The notes: generated by a model not told the origin, from the letters alone. Shown: positions 21,990 to 32,228, counted from the first letter of the stretch. The stretch: DNA of 64,000 nt from an uncultured Flavobacteriaceae bacterium (GCA_905182575.1 CAJJCA010000006.1:55855-119854), one strand, 5' to 3'. Made by a program: numbers and translations.

Positions 21990-23061
21990 ATGGAAAGAAA
22001 AATTATTCATATCGATATGGATGCATTTTTTGCGGCGGTCGAACAATTAGATCAACCCGAATTGCAAAACAAACCTGTTGCGGTTGGAGGAGGTGAGGAG
22101 AGAGGTGTTGTTGCGGCAGCAAGCTATGAAGCACGTAAGTTTGGGGTTAGAAGTGCAATGAATGGACCTTTGGCAAGAAAGTTGTGCCCAGATTTGATTT
22201 TTGTCTCCCCGAACTTTGAACGCTATAAACAAGTTTCCACGCAAATAAGAACTGTTTTTAATAAATACACGGACCTGGTCGAGCCTCTTTCTTTAGACGA
22301 AGCTTATTTGGATGTAACCAAGAACAAAATGGGGAGAACTTCTGCGACTCAAATGGCTAGAGAAATTAGATATGACATAAAAAAGTTAACAGGTTTAAAT
22401 GCTTCCGCAGGTATATCGATTAATAAATTTTTAGCTAAAATTGCGAGTGATTGGAACAAACCCAATGGTCAAAAAACAATAGCCCCAGAAGAAGTGCTTC
22501 CTTTTTTAGAAAAGCTGGATGTCAAAAAGTTTTATGGCGTGGGAAAGAAAACTGGATTGAAGATGTATCAAATGGGAATCTTTGATGGAGCTGGTTTAAA
22601 GACAAAATCAATAGAATTTCTAAATGATAATTTCGGAAAGTCTGGCACTTATTTTTACAATGTTGTAAGAGGGTATTCACGACAGCCCAGTGATTCCTTT
22701 TCGAACGCCAAAGTCTTTTGGCGCTGAACACACCTTTACAGAAAACCTCACCAGTGAGGTCTATTTGGAAGAAAAATTGGAGCTCATCGCCAACAAACTT
22801 GAAAAGAGATTAGAGATTAAAAAACTTGCAGGGAGGACACTAACGCTTAAAATCAAGTTTAGTGACTTTTCAGTTCAAACAAGAAGTAAAACCTTCCCGC
22901 ATTATATTTCAGATAGGAGCCTGATTTTAAGCAACGCCAAAGAACTTTTATATCAAGAAAAATTAGTAAACTCTGTCAGGCTGCTAGGTCTTTCTTTATC
23001 GAATCTGAATACAGAAAAAAAAGAAAAAAAACTTAAGGTTCAATTGTCTTTGCCTTTTTAG
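21990..23061 (+). CDS. dinB: DNA polymerase IV, Y-family (frame broken once)
   Basis: This is an error-prone translesion polymerase of about 357 residues. Catalytic motifs are IIHIDMDAFFAAVE at the N-terminus and SLDEAYLDV at about residue 102, with SAGISINKFLAKIAS and the helix-hairpin-helix DVKKFYGVGKKT. After an extra C at about 22686, the little-finger domain continues from RTPKSFGAEHTF. The stop overlaps the pyk stop by 4 bp. No beta-clamp motif stands out clearly; QLSLPF at the extreme C-terminus is a good candidate for one. Confidence 0.93.
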
Positions 23062-24487
23062 ATTGACGAAATACGTAACGTATTTACCATTCCTTTTTCA
23101 ATAATAGGCATTGCTGTAAGGTTTATTAAAAGGTCTCCCTTGTCAACATATCCTTTTTCCTTAGCAATCGTATTGATTTGCTCCACAGTCTTATCGGTAG
23201 TTTCAAAACTATCGTAGAAAAACGCTTTCACTCCCCAAAGTAAATTTAATTGTGTCAGGATTCTTCTGTTGGAAGTAAAAACCAATACGTGTGACTTTGG
23301 TCTACAGGCTGAAATTTGATAGGCTGTATAGCCACTATTCGTTAAAGTACAAATGGCTTTAGCTTGTACATCATTTGCAATTTGAGCCGCATGAAAACAA
23401 ATAGATTTAGTGATGAATCGATTGGTTCTGATCTTAGGTGCTTTTTGAGGAATAATTATTAAATCAGAGTGCTCGACGCTTTCTATGATTGATGTTATGG
23501 TTTTGATCACTTCTACAGGATATTCTCCAACAGAGGTCTCACCAGAGAGCATTACGGCATCAGCACCATCCATTACGGAATTTGCTACATCATTTACTTC
23601 TGCTCTAGTTGCAGTCATACTGTCAATCATACTTTCCATCATCTGAGTAGCGATAATGACAGGGATTCTCGCTTTTTTAGCCAATCGCACCAACTCCTTT
23701 TGTATTAAAGGAACTTCAGCAGGAGGAACTTCAACACCCAGATCTCCTCTGGCAACCATCAACCCATCGCAATGTGAAATGATTTTATCGATATTTTCTT
23801 ATTCCTTCTGGCTTTTCGATTTTAGCAATGATTGGAATTTTTTCATCGGTATGTTTCTCAATTATTTTTTTAAGATCTAAAAGATCTTTACTATTCCTTA
23901 CGAAAGAAAGTGCAATCCAATCGAAGTTATGCTTAATTGCAAACGCTGCATCTTCGATGTCTTTTGTAGTAAGGGCGGGTAAAGAAATCTCAGTATTGGG
24001 CAGGTTAACACCTTTCTTAGATTTTAAAGCACCTCCCTGAATCACTTTAGCCTTAACTAAAGTTTTAAGATCTGTTTCTAGGATTTCAAAAATAAGTTTT
24101 CCGTCATCTACTAATAATCTGTTCTCCTTTTTTTACGTCTCTTGGGAAGTTTTTATAATTCATGTAGACCTTTTCCTTATTCCCCTCAAAAGGGGCTTCC
24201 GTAGAAAAGGTGATAACGTCTCCTGGTGCAACTCTAGTTCCTTCGGCAACTATGCCTACTCTAAGTTTAGGCCCTTGAAGGTCTCCTAAAATGGAAGTGT
24301 GCGTATTGAGTTTTTTATTAAGATCACGAATGTTTTTAACCCTTTTTTCTACATCTCCATAGTCAGCATGAGAAAAATTAATTCTAAAGACATCGACCCC
24401 ATTAAGGATCATTTGTTCAAGTACTTCTATAGAATCTGAAGCAGGACCTAACGTCGCAACTATTTTAGTTTTTTTTCTTTGGCTCAT
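23058..24487 (-). CDS. pyk: Pyruvate kinase (frame broken twice)
   Basis: This glycolytic enzyme converts phosphoenolpyruvate and ADP to pyruvate and ATP. About 476 residues are encoded. Family landmarks are TKIVATLGPAS, FRINFSHADY, ILGDLQGPKLRVG, then after a shift near 24110 LPALTTKD and DWIALSFVRN. After another near 23775 come MVARGDLGVE, the signature IATQMMESM and VMLSGETSVG. The C-terminal domain ends NTLRISSI. The ATG at 24487 abuts the stop of the IPExxxVDY gene, which itself follows rnc, so fabF, rnc, that gene and pyk are probably one transcript. Confidence 0.93.
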
Positions 24488-24948
24488 TAATCGAAATTTA
24501 ACGTATGATGAAAGTTTATTTTATTTGTCTTTGGGGGATAACAGATCGAAATCTCATTAATTAACTCAATTTTTTTACTTAGCACCTCAACAGATATGCC
24601 TGAATTTATTTTAATGAAATAGTCAACTTTTTTAAGTTCCGGGAGCAAATATACCTTTTTTGTTTCAGGAATGTCAAATAAGCCAGCACCCTTTGATGGG
24701 TTAACACCCAATTTTGTAAATTTATTAGAAAACAGGTTGCAATGAATGCCTTTTTTAGGATTATCCCATTCAAAGTTTTGAAAAAATGCATTTTTTAGTG
24801 GTAACTCAATGTCCTCTTTGCTCATTACAAAGTGGTTCAGAATTTAAAAAAAAGCAACTTTATAATTTTCCAAGGAACTGTGAATCGCCAGAAGACTAAA
24901 GTCATCTTCTTCAAATTCATCTAACGTATAAAGCTTTTTTTTATTCAT
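24487..24948 (-). CDS. IPExxxVDY family protein (frame broken once)
   Basis: This is a small Bacteroidota-specific protein, about 153 residues when read across a run of eight T on the minus strand (24846-24853). The N-terminus MNKKKLYTLDEFEEDDFSLLAIHSSLENY and the rest of the protein match this family's layout; its name motif appears as LPELKKVDYFIKI with Leu for Ile. The family is usually found between rnc and pyk, as here, but has no known function. The ATG at 24948 is 5 bp after the rnc stop. Taking only the 112-residue open frame would lose the conserved N-terminus. Confidence 0.82.
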
Positions 24949-24953
24949 GCCCT

Positions 24954-25679
24954 TTAATGCTTTAAGTTTAAAGCATAATAGGCTCTTTTAGCAGCTTTTT
25001 CCTCAGCTTTCTTTTTTGAAATTCCTCTTGCTTTAACAACAGTTACTTCATTTATAAAAACACTAGTAGTGTAGTTGATTTCAGGATCTAACCCTCCATC
25101 ACTAGTGGTGGCAAACTTAACGTTCTTCTTCCTTTTTTGCCCCCATTCGATCAGCAACCCTTTGTAGCTTAATACGCTGTGTTCAAGTTGTTCCACATCC
25201 ACGTGATCTGTTATGATTTTATCTAAAATAAAATTCTGGCATTTCAAATAGCCCCTGTCTATAAACACAGCACCTATAAGCGCTTCTAACAAATCCCCAT
25301 GAATATTTTCACCAAAATTTATTTTTTGTTCTAGCGCTAAAAGATCTATAAGATTAAACTTTAAGCCGATCTGATTCAGGTTTTCTCTACTTACAATTTT
25401 GGCCCTATACTTCGTGAGTCCTCCTTCCTTGGCTGAAGGAAATTTATTAAATAAAAATTTTGAAACAACAACGCTTAATATCGAATCACCTAAAAACTCT
25501 AGACGCTCATAATTCACATAGTTGCCATGTACGTCTTTAACATGCATCGAACGATGTGTAAATGCTTTTTGATAAATTTTTAAATTAACCGGACTTAGCG
25601 ATGTGATTTTTTTTAACCTATTGAAAAAAACCCCTTCTTCATAAGTTTGGGATTTAAATATATGGTTTAAAATCTTCAC
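24954..25679 (-). CDS. rnc: Ribonuclease III
   Basis: This intact 241-residue enzyme processes rRNA precursors and other double-stranded RNA. The RNase III signature ERLEFLGDSIL is at about residue 59, and the second metal-site Asp/Glu region is GDLLEALIGAVFID. A double-stranded RNA-binding domain occupies roughly 170-240, ending KKKAEEKAAKRAYYAL. The gene lies 8 bp after fabF in the common bacterial order acpP-fabF-rnc. Confidence 0.95.
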   Translation of the reverse strand: MKILNHIFKSQTYEEGVFFNRLKKITSLSPVNLKIYQKAFTHRSMHVKDVHGNYVNYERLEFLGDSILSVVVSKFLFNKFPSAKEGGLTKYRAKIVSRENLNQIGLKFNLIDLLALEQKINFGENIHGDLLEALIGAVFIDRGYLKCQNFILDKIITDHVDVEQLEHSVLSYKGLLIEWGQKRKKNVKFATTSDGGLDPEINYTTSVFINEVTVVKARGISKKKAEEKAAKRAYYALNLKH

Positions 25680-25687
25680 ATTTCAAT

Positions 25688-26939
25688 TTAGATAATTTTT
25701 TTGAATATGACACAAGCATTGTGACCTCCAAATCCAAAAGTATTCGAAAGCGCAACATTTACTGTTTTTTTTTGAGCTTTACCGAACGTATAGTTGATTT
25801 TCTGATCTAAATTTTCATCAACAGTACTGTTGTTTATTGTAGGAGGAACGATACCATGATTGATGGCCATAATAGAGGCAATGGCTTCAACGGCACCTGC
25901 AGCGCCCAATAAGTGTCCCGTCATTGATTTTGTTGAGTTGATATTTAAGTCGTAAGCATGTTTTCCAAACACAGAAATAACTGCACTGGTTTCTGCTAAA
26001 TCTCCCAAGGAAGTTGACGTTCCATGCATGTTGATTGCATCAACATCTTCTGGTTTTAGATTGGCATCCCTGAGACAGTTGGCCATCACTTTTTTAGCTC
26101 CAGTACCCTCAGGATGAGGGGCCGTCATGTGATGCGCATCGGCAGAAAGTCCACCACCAGCAAGCTCAGCATATATTTTTGCACCTCTAGCTTTGGCGTG
26201 TTCATACTCTTCAAGGATCAATGTTCCAGATCCTTCACCTAAGACAAAACCATCACGATTTTTATCAAAAGGCCGAGAGGCTGTTTTTGGGTCATCATTT
26301 CTTGTTGACAAAGCCATCATGGCGTTAAACCCGCCGATACCCGCCATGGTTACACCCGCTTCAGAACCACCAGAGACAATAATGTCTGCATAGCCCATTC
26401 GAATGTAATTAAGGGAATCAATCATTGCGTTTGCTGAGGAAGCACATGCAGAGACCGTTGTGAAGTTCGGACCACAAAATCCGTATTTTATTGATATCAA
26501 CCCCGGAGCAATATCCGCAATCATCTTGGGAATAAAGAAGGGGTTAAATCTTGGAGTACCGTCTCCACTAGCAAAATTGAGGACTTCGTTTTGAAAAGTC
26601 TCCAATCCTCCAATTCCGGCTCCCCAGATAACTCCTACACGATCTTTATCAATATTATCTAGCTCTAGGCCTGAATCTTCAATGGCTTCTTGGGTAGACA
26701 CCAAAGCATATTGAGCGAAGCGATCATTTTTTCGCGCTTCTTTACGATCCATGAAATTTAAGGGATCAAAGCCTTTTCAATTCACACGCAAACTGCGTTT
26801 TGAATTTTGAGGCATCGAAATAGGTAATCGGGGCAGCTCCACTAGTACCAGAGATCAAACCCTCCCAATATTCTGGAAGGGTATTTCCAATAGGAGTTAA
26901 TGCTCCCAATCCGGTAACAACTACACGTCTTGGTTCCAT
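25688..26939 (-). CDS. fabF: 3-oxoacyl-ACP synthase II (frame broken once)
   Basis: FabF elongates acyl chains in type II fatty acid synthesis by condensing acyl-ACP with malonyl-ACP. About 417 residues are encoded. The catalytic Cys lies in [11 protein letters not shown], and the two His in [12 protein letters not shown] and [10 protein letters not shown]. The N-terminus [16 protein letters not shown] was recovered upstream of the long open frame; an extra A in a run of four at about 26774 breaks the frame after residue 54. The start ATG at 26939 lies 11 bp after acpP. Confidence 0.94.
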
Positions 26940-26950
26940 TTAAGCAATTT

Positions 26951-27184
26951 TTATTTTGCTTGCTCGATGTACTGAATCGCTTGCCCAACAGTGGCAATGT
27001 TCTCAGCTTGGTCATCCGGAATTTGAATGTCAAATTCTTTTTCGAACTCCATTATGAGTTCAACTGTATCCAGTGAATCGGCACCCAAGTCATTTGTGAA
27101 GTTAGCTTCTGTAACAACTTCATTCTCATCGACACCTAGTTTGTCAACGATAATTGCTTTTACTCTTGATGAAATATCAGACAT
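26951..27184 (-). CDS. acpP: Acyl carrier protein
   Basis: This acidic protein of 77 residues carries acyl chains on a 4'-phosphopantetheine arm during fatty acid synthesis. The attachment serine is in [10 protein letters not shown], and the helix II region reads [14 protein letters not shown] chose ATG 27184 ([11 protein letters not shown]) rather than 27214, since ten extra residues do not fit the family length. It is the first gene of the acpP-fabF-rnc-pyk run. Confidence 0.96.
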   Translation of the reverse strand: MSDISSRVKAIIVDKLGVDENEVVTEANFTNDLGADSLDTVELIMEFEKEFDIQIPDDQAENIATVGQAIQYIEQAK

Positions 27185-27211
27185 AATTAATTGGTTTAAA
27201 ATTACTGTGGA

Positions 27212-27219
27212 CAAAAATA
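27212..27219 (-). promoter_or_regulatory. Bacteroidota -7 element for acpP-fabF
   Basis: Minus-strand TATTTTTG matches TAnnTTTG and ends 28 bp before the acpP ATG. It lies within the extended open frame, which also argues for the shorter acpP start. Confidence 0.5.
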
Positions 27220-27328
27220 AAAAACTTTGTATGAAAACACTATTAAGGGAAATAAATATAACTTTTCTTTGTGAAATAAATGTTTAATTAATTCTTAAAG
27301 TTTGTATTTAAAGGCACTTAGAAGGCAA

Positions 27329-27910
27329 ATGAAAAACAAAACTCTTAAAAAAATTATCCTTTTTGCATCGGGATCGGGCTCAAATGTCCAGAATATCATC
27401 GAATATTTCATTGCTTTTGATCGAATTACGACCGATCTTGTCCTAACGAACAACAAAAAGGCAGGGGTTTTGGATCGCGCAAAGTCCCTTAATGTTCCTT
27501 TTTATGTGTTTAATAAAGAGGAATATTTAGACGATTCATTATTAAATAAACTTCAAAGTATTAACCCTGATTTAATTGTTTTGGCTGGTTTTTTATTAAA
27601 AATTCCAAAATCTATGATAACCGTATTTCCAGATAAAATAATCAATATTCATCCTGCGCTTCTTCCCAAGCATGGTGGGAAAGGCATGTATGGCGATCGT
27701 GTTCATCAAAGTGTTTTAGACTCTGGGGACATTGAGACAGGAATAACAATACATTATGTAAATGAGAACTATGACGAGGGATCTATTATTTTTCAAAGAG
27801 CTGTTGAAGTTTCAAAAGCCGATACGGTCGAAAGCATTGCGAACAAGGTACACCAGTTAGAATACAAGCATTATCCAGAGGTACTTCACCAACTATTAAA
27901 AGATCAATAA
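27329..27910 (+). CDS. purN: Phosphoribosylglycinamide formyltransferase
   Basis: This intact 193-residue enzyme transfers a formyl group from formyl-tetrahydrofolate to GAR in purine synthesis. Family landmarks are ILFASGSGSNVQNI at the phosphate-binding loop, the catalytic Asn/His/Asp set in IINIHPALLPKHGGKGMYG, and GITIHYVNENYDEG. I use ATG 27329 (MKNKTLKK); an earlier in-frame start at 27302 adds nine residues without family support. It is divergent from acpP. Confidence 0.93.
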   Translation: MKNKTLKKIILFASGSGSNVQNIIEYFIAFDRITTDLVLTNNKKAGVLDRAKSLNVPFYVFNKEEYLDDSLLNKLQSINPDLIVLAGFLLKIPKSMITVFPDKIINIHPALLPKHGGKGMYGDRVHQSVLDSGDIETGITIHYVNENYDEGSIIFQRAVEVSKADTVESIANKVHQLEYKHYPEVLHQLLKDQ

Positions 27911-27918
27911 GATCAATA

Positions 27919-28390
27919 AAATCCACCTATATACATTTACCACTTTTTGGGAAACCCAGGCCCAGGAGGTTATGGAGCCATCATTGAATGGGTGGGTAAA
28001 AATCACAAAAAAGAAATTTCGGAAGGTTATCGCATGACGACTAACAATAGGATGGAGCTTTTGGCTGTCATCGTCGGATTAGAGACCCTAAAAATCCAAC
28101 CGATGGAAGTGTTGGTCTGTTCCGATTCGAAATACGTAATTGATTCTGTTCAAAAAAAATGGGTTTTCGGATGGGAGAAGAAAGGTTTTAAGGGAAAGAA
28201 AAACCCCGATTTATGGAAACGCTATTTAAAAATTCATCGAAAACACAAGGTTGATTTCCAGTGGATTAAGGGTCACAATGACCATCCTCAAAATGAACGC
28301 TGTGATCGGTTGGCAGTTAATGCAGCAAAACAAAAAACCCTTCTTGTGGATAGCGCTTTCGAGCAAAACTTAAAAACCAAAGAGCAGTAA
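27919..28390 (+). CDS. rnhA: Ribonuclease HI (damaged N-terminus)
   Basis: This enzyme removes RNA from RNA-DNA hybrids. The body is clear: GNPGPGGYG, then NNRMELLAV (catalytic Glu), VCSDSKYV (catalytic Asp), QWIKGHNDHPQNERCDRLAV (handle and last catalytic Asp). The first 8-10 codons are damaged. KIHLYT can be read at about 27918-27935, but the expected start codon reads ATA, the TDG-type motif with the first catalytic Asp is replaced by FTTF, and the frame changes near 27945. Given the many errors in this window, misreading is likely, but true loss of that Asp is possible. Confidence 0.82.
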
Positions 28391-28456
28391 AAAACACTAT
28401 TGAAAACTCTTATATAAATCTTTGATTAAAAAATCGACATCACTTAATAAGTTTAT

Positions 28457-28464
28457 TATTTTTG
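28457..28464 (+). promoter_or_regulatory. Bacteroidota -7 element at the PfkB-kinase start
   Basis: TATTTTTG matches TAnnTTTG, with its final G 5 bp before the ATG at 28469. This is the same spacing as at pheS and predicts a leaderless transcript. Confidence 0.4.
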
Positions 28465-28468
28465 CTTT

Positions 28469-29398
28469 ATGAAGTATAAATTATTGGTAGTTGGCACCAT
28501 GGCCTATGATGCTATTGAAACGCCTTTTGGAAAGGTTGATAAAATTTTAGGAGGTGCGGCCACTTATATTGGTCTTGCAGCTTCTAGTTTTTCTATAGAC
28601 TGTGCCGTTGTTTCGGTCGTAGGAGAAGATTTTGAAAAAGAACATTTAGCACTATTAAAAGACAAAGGAATTGATGTTTCTGGAGTAGAAATTGTCCCGG
28701 GAGGAGAAACTTTCTTTTGGAGTGGAAGATACCACAACGATTTAAACACCAGAACGACTCTGGATACGCGTTTGAATGTTTTAGAAAATTTCGATCCTAA
28801 GATACCCGATCATTTTTTCACTCCTGACATTGTCATGTTAGGGAACCTTTCTCCGGATGTTCAATTAGCAGCATTAACACAAATAAAAAACAAACCTAAG
28901 TTGGTGGTTTTGGACACCATGAATTTCTGGATGGATCATGCCAGAGAATCACTAGACAAAGTGATTGCAAAGGTTGACGTTATATCAATAAATGATGAAG
29001 AAGCACGTCAATTGACCGATCAGTATTCTTTAGTTAAGGCAGCACAAATGATCCATGAAATGGGTCCTAAATATGTGATCATTAAAAAAGGAGAACATGG
29101 GGCCCTACTTTTTCATAATAACGAGATTTTTTGCGCTCCTGCACTTCCTCTTGAAGAAGTTTTTGATCCGACCGGGGCTGGAGATAGTTTCGCTGGAGGA
29201 TTTACAGGCTATTTGACTCAAACAGGCGATATTTCTTTTTCTAATATGAAATCTGCGATTATTTATGGGTCTGCAATGGCTTCTTTTACCGTAGAAAAAT
29301 TTGGAACAGAAAACCTTGTTAATGTTTCGCATCAAGCGATGAGCGACCGATTAAAAGCCTTTAAAGAATTAACTACCTTTGAAATTGAACTTGAATAA
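28469..29398 (+). CDS. PfkB-family carbohydrate kinase
   Basis: This intact 309-residue ribokinase-fold sugar or nucleoside kinase has the N-terminal GGAATYIGLAAS substrate-binding segment and the C-terminal anion-hole/catalytic motif DPTGAGDSFAGG near residue 236. It lies 21 bp before the purF-type gene, an arrangement I recognise from other flavobacteria, so a link to purine or nucleoside metabolism is possible. The true substrate is not known. Confidence 0.88.
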   Translation: MKYKLLVVGTMAYDAIETPFGKVDKILGGAATYIGLAASSFSIDCAVVSVVGEDFEKEHLALLKDKGIDVSGVEIVPGGETFFWSGRYHNDLNTRTTLDTRLNVLENFDPKIPDHFFTPDIVMLGNLSPDVQLAALTQIKNKPKLVVLDTMNFWMDHARESLDKVIAKVDVISINDEEARQLTDQYSLVKAAQMIHEMGPKYVIIKKGEHGALLFHNNEIFCAPALPLEEVFDPTGAGDSFAGGFTGYLTQTGDISFSNMKSAIIYGSAMASFTVEKFGTENLVNVSHQAMSDRLKAFKELTTFEIELE

Positions 29399-29419
29399 TA
29401 TCAAAACCATAAACGAAAA

Positions 29420-31318
29420 ATGAGTGATGCCATAAAGCACGAATGTGGAATAGCCTTACTCCACTTAAAAAAGCCGCTTAGTTACTACAAGGAAAAGTAT
29501 GGGACTGCCTTGTATGGCATCAATAAAATGTATTTGATGATGGAGAAGCAGCACAACCGTGGACAAGATGGTGCTGGTTTTGCTTGTATAAAACGCGACG
29601 TGAGTCCTGGAGAGCGATACATCAGTAGGGTGCGTTCAAATAACCAACAGCCAATTCAGGATATTTTCAAAAAAATAAATAAAAGAATCTCCCAATCACA
29701 GAAAGAATTTCCTGACTTGTTAGAAGACACTGCACTTTTTAAAAAAGAAGTGCCTTATGCAGGAGAATTGCTACTCGGTCATGTTCGGTATGGAACTTTT
29801 GGTAAAAATAGTATTGAAAGTGTTCATCCGTTTTTGAGACAAAACAATTGGATGCATCGGAACCTTATTGTAGCAGGAAACTTTAACCTTACCAATGTCA
29901 ACGAATTATTTGAGACATTAGTTGATTTGGGCCAGCATCCTAAGGAGAAAGCCGATACGATTACTGTGATGGAAAAAATAGGACATTTTCTTGATGATGC
30001 GGTTGCTAAGATTTATAAAAGTTTAAAAAAAGAAGGCTATACAAAAGCAGACGCTTCCCCCCAAATAGCGGAAAGGCTCAACATGAAAAAAGTTCTTCGA
30101 AAGGCCTCTAAAAGTTGGGATGGTGGCTATGCAATTGCTGGTCTATTGGGACACGGTGATTCTTTTGTACTTAGAGATCCTGCTGGAATCAGACCTGCCT
30201 ACTATTACGAAGATAATGAAGTGGTAGTTGTTGCCTCAGAGCGCCCGGTTATTCAGACCGTTTTTGATATTCCATTTAAGTCCATCATTGAGCTTCCGCC
30301 TGGACATGCATTGCTAACGAAGAAGTCAGGAGTTACCTCCGTGAGTAAAATACTAGAACCGCTTCCTTATAAGGCCTGTTCTTTCGAAAGAATTTATTTT
30401 TCAAGAGGAAGTGATGCCTCTATATATAAAGAGAGAAAACATTTGGGAAGACTATTGTTCCCTCAAATAAAAAAATCAATTGACAATGATCTTGAAAACA
30501 CCGTTTTCTCTTTTATTCCAAACACTGCTGAAACTTCCTTCTATGGACTTTTAGGTGCAGTTCAGGATAATATTGTTCAATCCCTTACCGAAGCGATTAA
30601 AAATAAAGAATCGCTAAAGGAATCAGAATTAAATAAAATATTATCGCTTAGACCACGAATAGAGAAAATAGCGATCAAGGATGTCAAGCTAAGGACTTTT
30701 ATTACTGAAGACGCAAGTCGCGATGATTTGGTCGCTCATGTTTATGATGTTACTTATGGTGTTATAAAACCAACGGACAATTTGGTTATTATAGATGACA
30801 GTATTGTGAGGGGAACTACTTTGGAAAAAAGTATCCTTAAAATGTTGGATCGATTGAATCCTAAGAAAGTAGTTGTTGTGTCGAGTGCACCTCAAATTAG
30901 GTATCCGGACTGTTACGGAATTGATATGGCAAAACTCAATAACTTCATTGCCTTTAAGGCAGCCTTAGCCTTGCACAAAGACCGAGGAACATTGACTCAT
31001 ACGCTCGATTCCATCTATAAAGATTGTCAACAAACGATTGGTTTGCCAATAACAGAAGTTAAGAATCACGTTAAAGCACTTTATGCTCCTTTTAGCGATC
31101 AGGAAGTTTCTGATAAAATTGCAGTCATTTTAAAAGGAGACATCATTAAATCGGAAGTTGAAGTAATATATCAAACCATTGACGACCTCCACAAGGCATG
31201 CCCTCACAATCTGGGGGATTGGTATTTTTCTGGAGACTATCCAACCCCGGGAGGGAATCGAGTAGTGAATCGTGCTTTCATGAATTTTTATGAAGGTAAG
31301 GCTGGAAGAGCGTACTAA
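29420..31318 (+). CDS. purF: Amidophosphoribosyltransferase-type protein (PurF family)
   Basis: This intact 632-residue protein is longer than the usual PurF of about 500. The N-terminal class II glutamine amidotransferase domain starts HECGIALLHL; its Cys at position 9 would be the nucleophile after removal of a short propeptide, and QHNRGQDGAGF and GHVRYGTFG follow. The phosphoribosyltransferase domain has the PRPP motif VIIDDSIVRGTT at about 455-466. Such long forms are known in Bacteroidota. It may do the first step of purine synthesis or be a divergent paralogue; no other PurF is visible here. Confidence 0.88.
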   Translation: MSDAIKHECGIALLHLKKPLSYYKEKYGTALYGINKMYLMMEKQHNRGQDGAGFACIKRDVSPGERYISRVRSNNQQPIQDIFKKINKRISQSQKEFPDLLEDTALFKKEVPYAGELLLGHVRYGTFGKNSIESVHPFLRQNNWMHRNLIVAGNFNLTNVNELFETLVDLGQHPKEKADTITVMEKIGHFLDDAVAKIYKSLKKEGYTKADASPQIAERLNMKKVLRKASKSWDGGYAIAGLLGHGDSFVLRDPAGIRPAYYYEDNEVVVVASERPVIQTVFDIPFKSIIELPPGHALLTKKSGVTSVSKILEPLPYKACSFERIYFSRGSDASIYKERKHLGRLLFPQIKKSIDNDLENTVFSFIPNTAETSFYGLLGAVQDNIVQSLTEAIKNKESLKESELNKILSLRPRIEKIAIKDVKLRTFITEDASRDDLVAHVYDVTYGVIKPTDNLVIIDDSIVRGTTLEKSILKMLDRLNPKKVVVVSSAPQIRYPDCYGIDMAKLNNFIAFKAALALHKDRGTLTHTLDSIYKDCQQTIGLPITEVKNHVKALYAPFSDQEVSDKIAVILKGDIIKSEVEVIYQTIDDLHKACPHNLGDWYFSGDYPTPGGNRVVNRAFMNFYEGKAGRAY

Positions 31319-31409
31319 AAATAACCCTTGAAATAGATTATTTAAATGTTAAAAAATTACTCAACTACATGTAAAGTTCGAAACGAGTCTTTTATCGGAA
31401 TTAAAAGGA

Positions 31410-31437
31410 TTTAATCGTTTTTTTAACAACGATTAAA
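31410..31437. repeat. Inverted repeat, 10-bp stem (purF-sod gap)
   Basis: TTTAATCGTT at 31410-31419 pairs perfectly with AACGATTAAA at 31428-31437 across an 8-nt loop. It lies 92 bp after the purF stop. It is not followed by a T-run on either strand, so a plain terminator role is uncertain; it may be an operator or part of an RNA. Confidence 0.6.
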
Positions 31438-31454
31438 GGCAAGAATCTACTTTT

Positions 31455-31482
31455 ACTTAACCAGAACATAAGTAGGTTAAGT
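31455..31482. repeat. Inverted repeat, 8-bp stem (purF-sod gap)
   Basis: ACTTAACC at 31455-31462 pairs with GGTTAAGT at 31475-31482 across a 12-nt loop. It lies between the first hairpin and the terminator. No gene was found in this 244-bp gap. Confidence 0.5.
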
Positions 31483-31501
31483 TCATGGTAAGATTTGGGG
31501 C

Positions 31502-31529
31502 AAAAAGGGAGGATTTATTCTCCCTTTTT
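31502..31529. terminator. Bidirectional intrinsic terminator between purF and sod
   Basis: AAAAAGGGAG at 31502-31511 pairs perfectly with CTCCCTTTTT at 31520-31529, with an 8-nt loop. The stem has a GC core, with A and T runs on its flanks, so it can terminate transcription from both sides. It suits the convergent purF (plus) and superoxide dismutase (minus) genes. Confidence 0.85.
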
Positions 31530-31562
31530 ATTTGCAATAAACCCAAATACTCAAAATGAAGT

Positions 31563-32171
31563 TTATTTGTTTTGTTCAAACAACTCACTCACTTTATCCC
31601 AATTCACCACATTAAAGAATGCAGAGATGTAATCAGGTCTTCTGTTTTGGTAATTTAAATAATAAGCATGTTCCCACACATCAATTCCAAGAATAGGTGT
31701 ACCGCCACAACCAATGCCCGACATGATCGGATTGTCTTGATTTGCAGAAGAGCATACTTCAACCTTTCCACCTGCATGAACACATAGCCACGCCCATCCA
31801 GAACCGAATCTTGTTGCAGCCGCTTTAGAAAAAGCATCTTTAAAAGCATCAAAAGAACCAAAGCTCCCTTCAATTGCATCAGCAAGTGCTCCTGAGGGCT
31901 TTCCCCCTCCATTCGGACTCATTACCTCCCAAAACAACGAATGGTTGTAAAAACCACCAGCATTGTTTCTCAAGGCACCATTGTTCATGTCCATGTTTTT
32001 AAGTACATCTTCTATACTTTTTCCTTCCATACCAGACCCTTCAAGTGCGTTGTTTAGGTTAGTGGTATATCCATTGTGGTGTTTACCATGGTGTATTTCC
32101 ATTGTTCTTGCATCAACATGCGGCTCAAGCGCATCGTGTGCATAAGGTAATTTTGGTAATTCAAAAGCCAT
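31563..32171 (-). CDS. Superoxide dismutase, Fe/Mn family
   Basis: This intact 202-residue enzyme converts superoxide to oxygen and peroxide. The metal ligands are His27 in EIHHGKHH, the His in FYNHSLFW, and the Asp and His in [12 protein letters not shown]. The N-terminus [16 protein letters not shown] is typical. Whether iron or manganese is used cannot be decided safely. It is convergent with purF and shares the terminator at 31502-31529. Confidence 0.96.
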   Translation of the reverse strand: MAFELPKLPYAHDALEPHVDARTMEIHHGKHHNGYTTNLNNALEGSGMEGKSIEDVLKNMDMNNGALRNNAGGFYNHSLFWEVMSPNGGGKPSGALADAIEGSFGSFDAFKDAFSKAAATRFGSGWAWLCVHAGGKVEVCSSANQDNPIMSGIGCGGTPILGIDVWEHAYYLNYQNRRPDYISAFFNVVNWDKVSELFEQNK

Positions 32172-32193
32172 AATTAATTTTTTTAGTTAGTTA

Positions 32194-32201
32194 CAAAAAT
32201 A
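32194..32201 (-). promoter_or_regulatory. Bacteroidota -7 element for superoxide dismutase
   Basis: Minus-strand TATTTTTG matches TAnnTTTG and ends 22 bp before the ATG at 32171. An upstream TTTG lies 14 bp away, shorter than the usual spacing to a -33 box, so only the -7 part is supported. Confidence 0.45.
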
Positions 32202-32228
32202 AAATTTCTTTTCCTCAAATCGTAAAGC

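Noticed and set aside
26842..27033. Separate small gene on the minus strand over the acpP-fabF junction
   Set aside because: It is an out-of-frame reading across the end of acpP and the true N-terminus of fabF.
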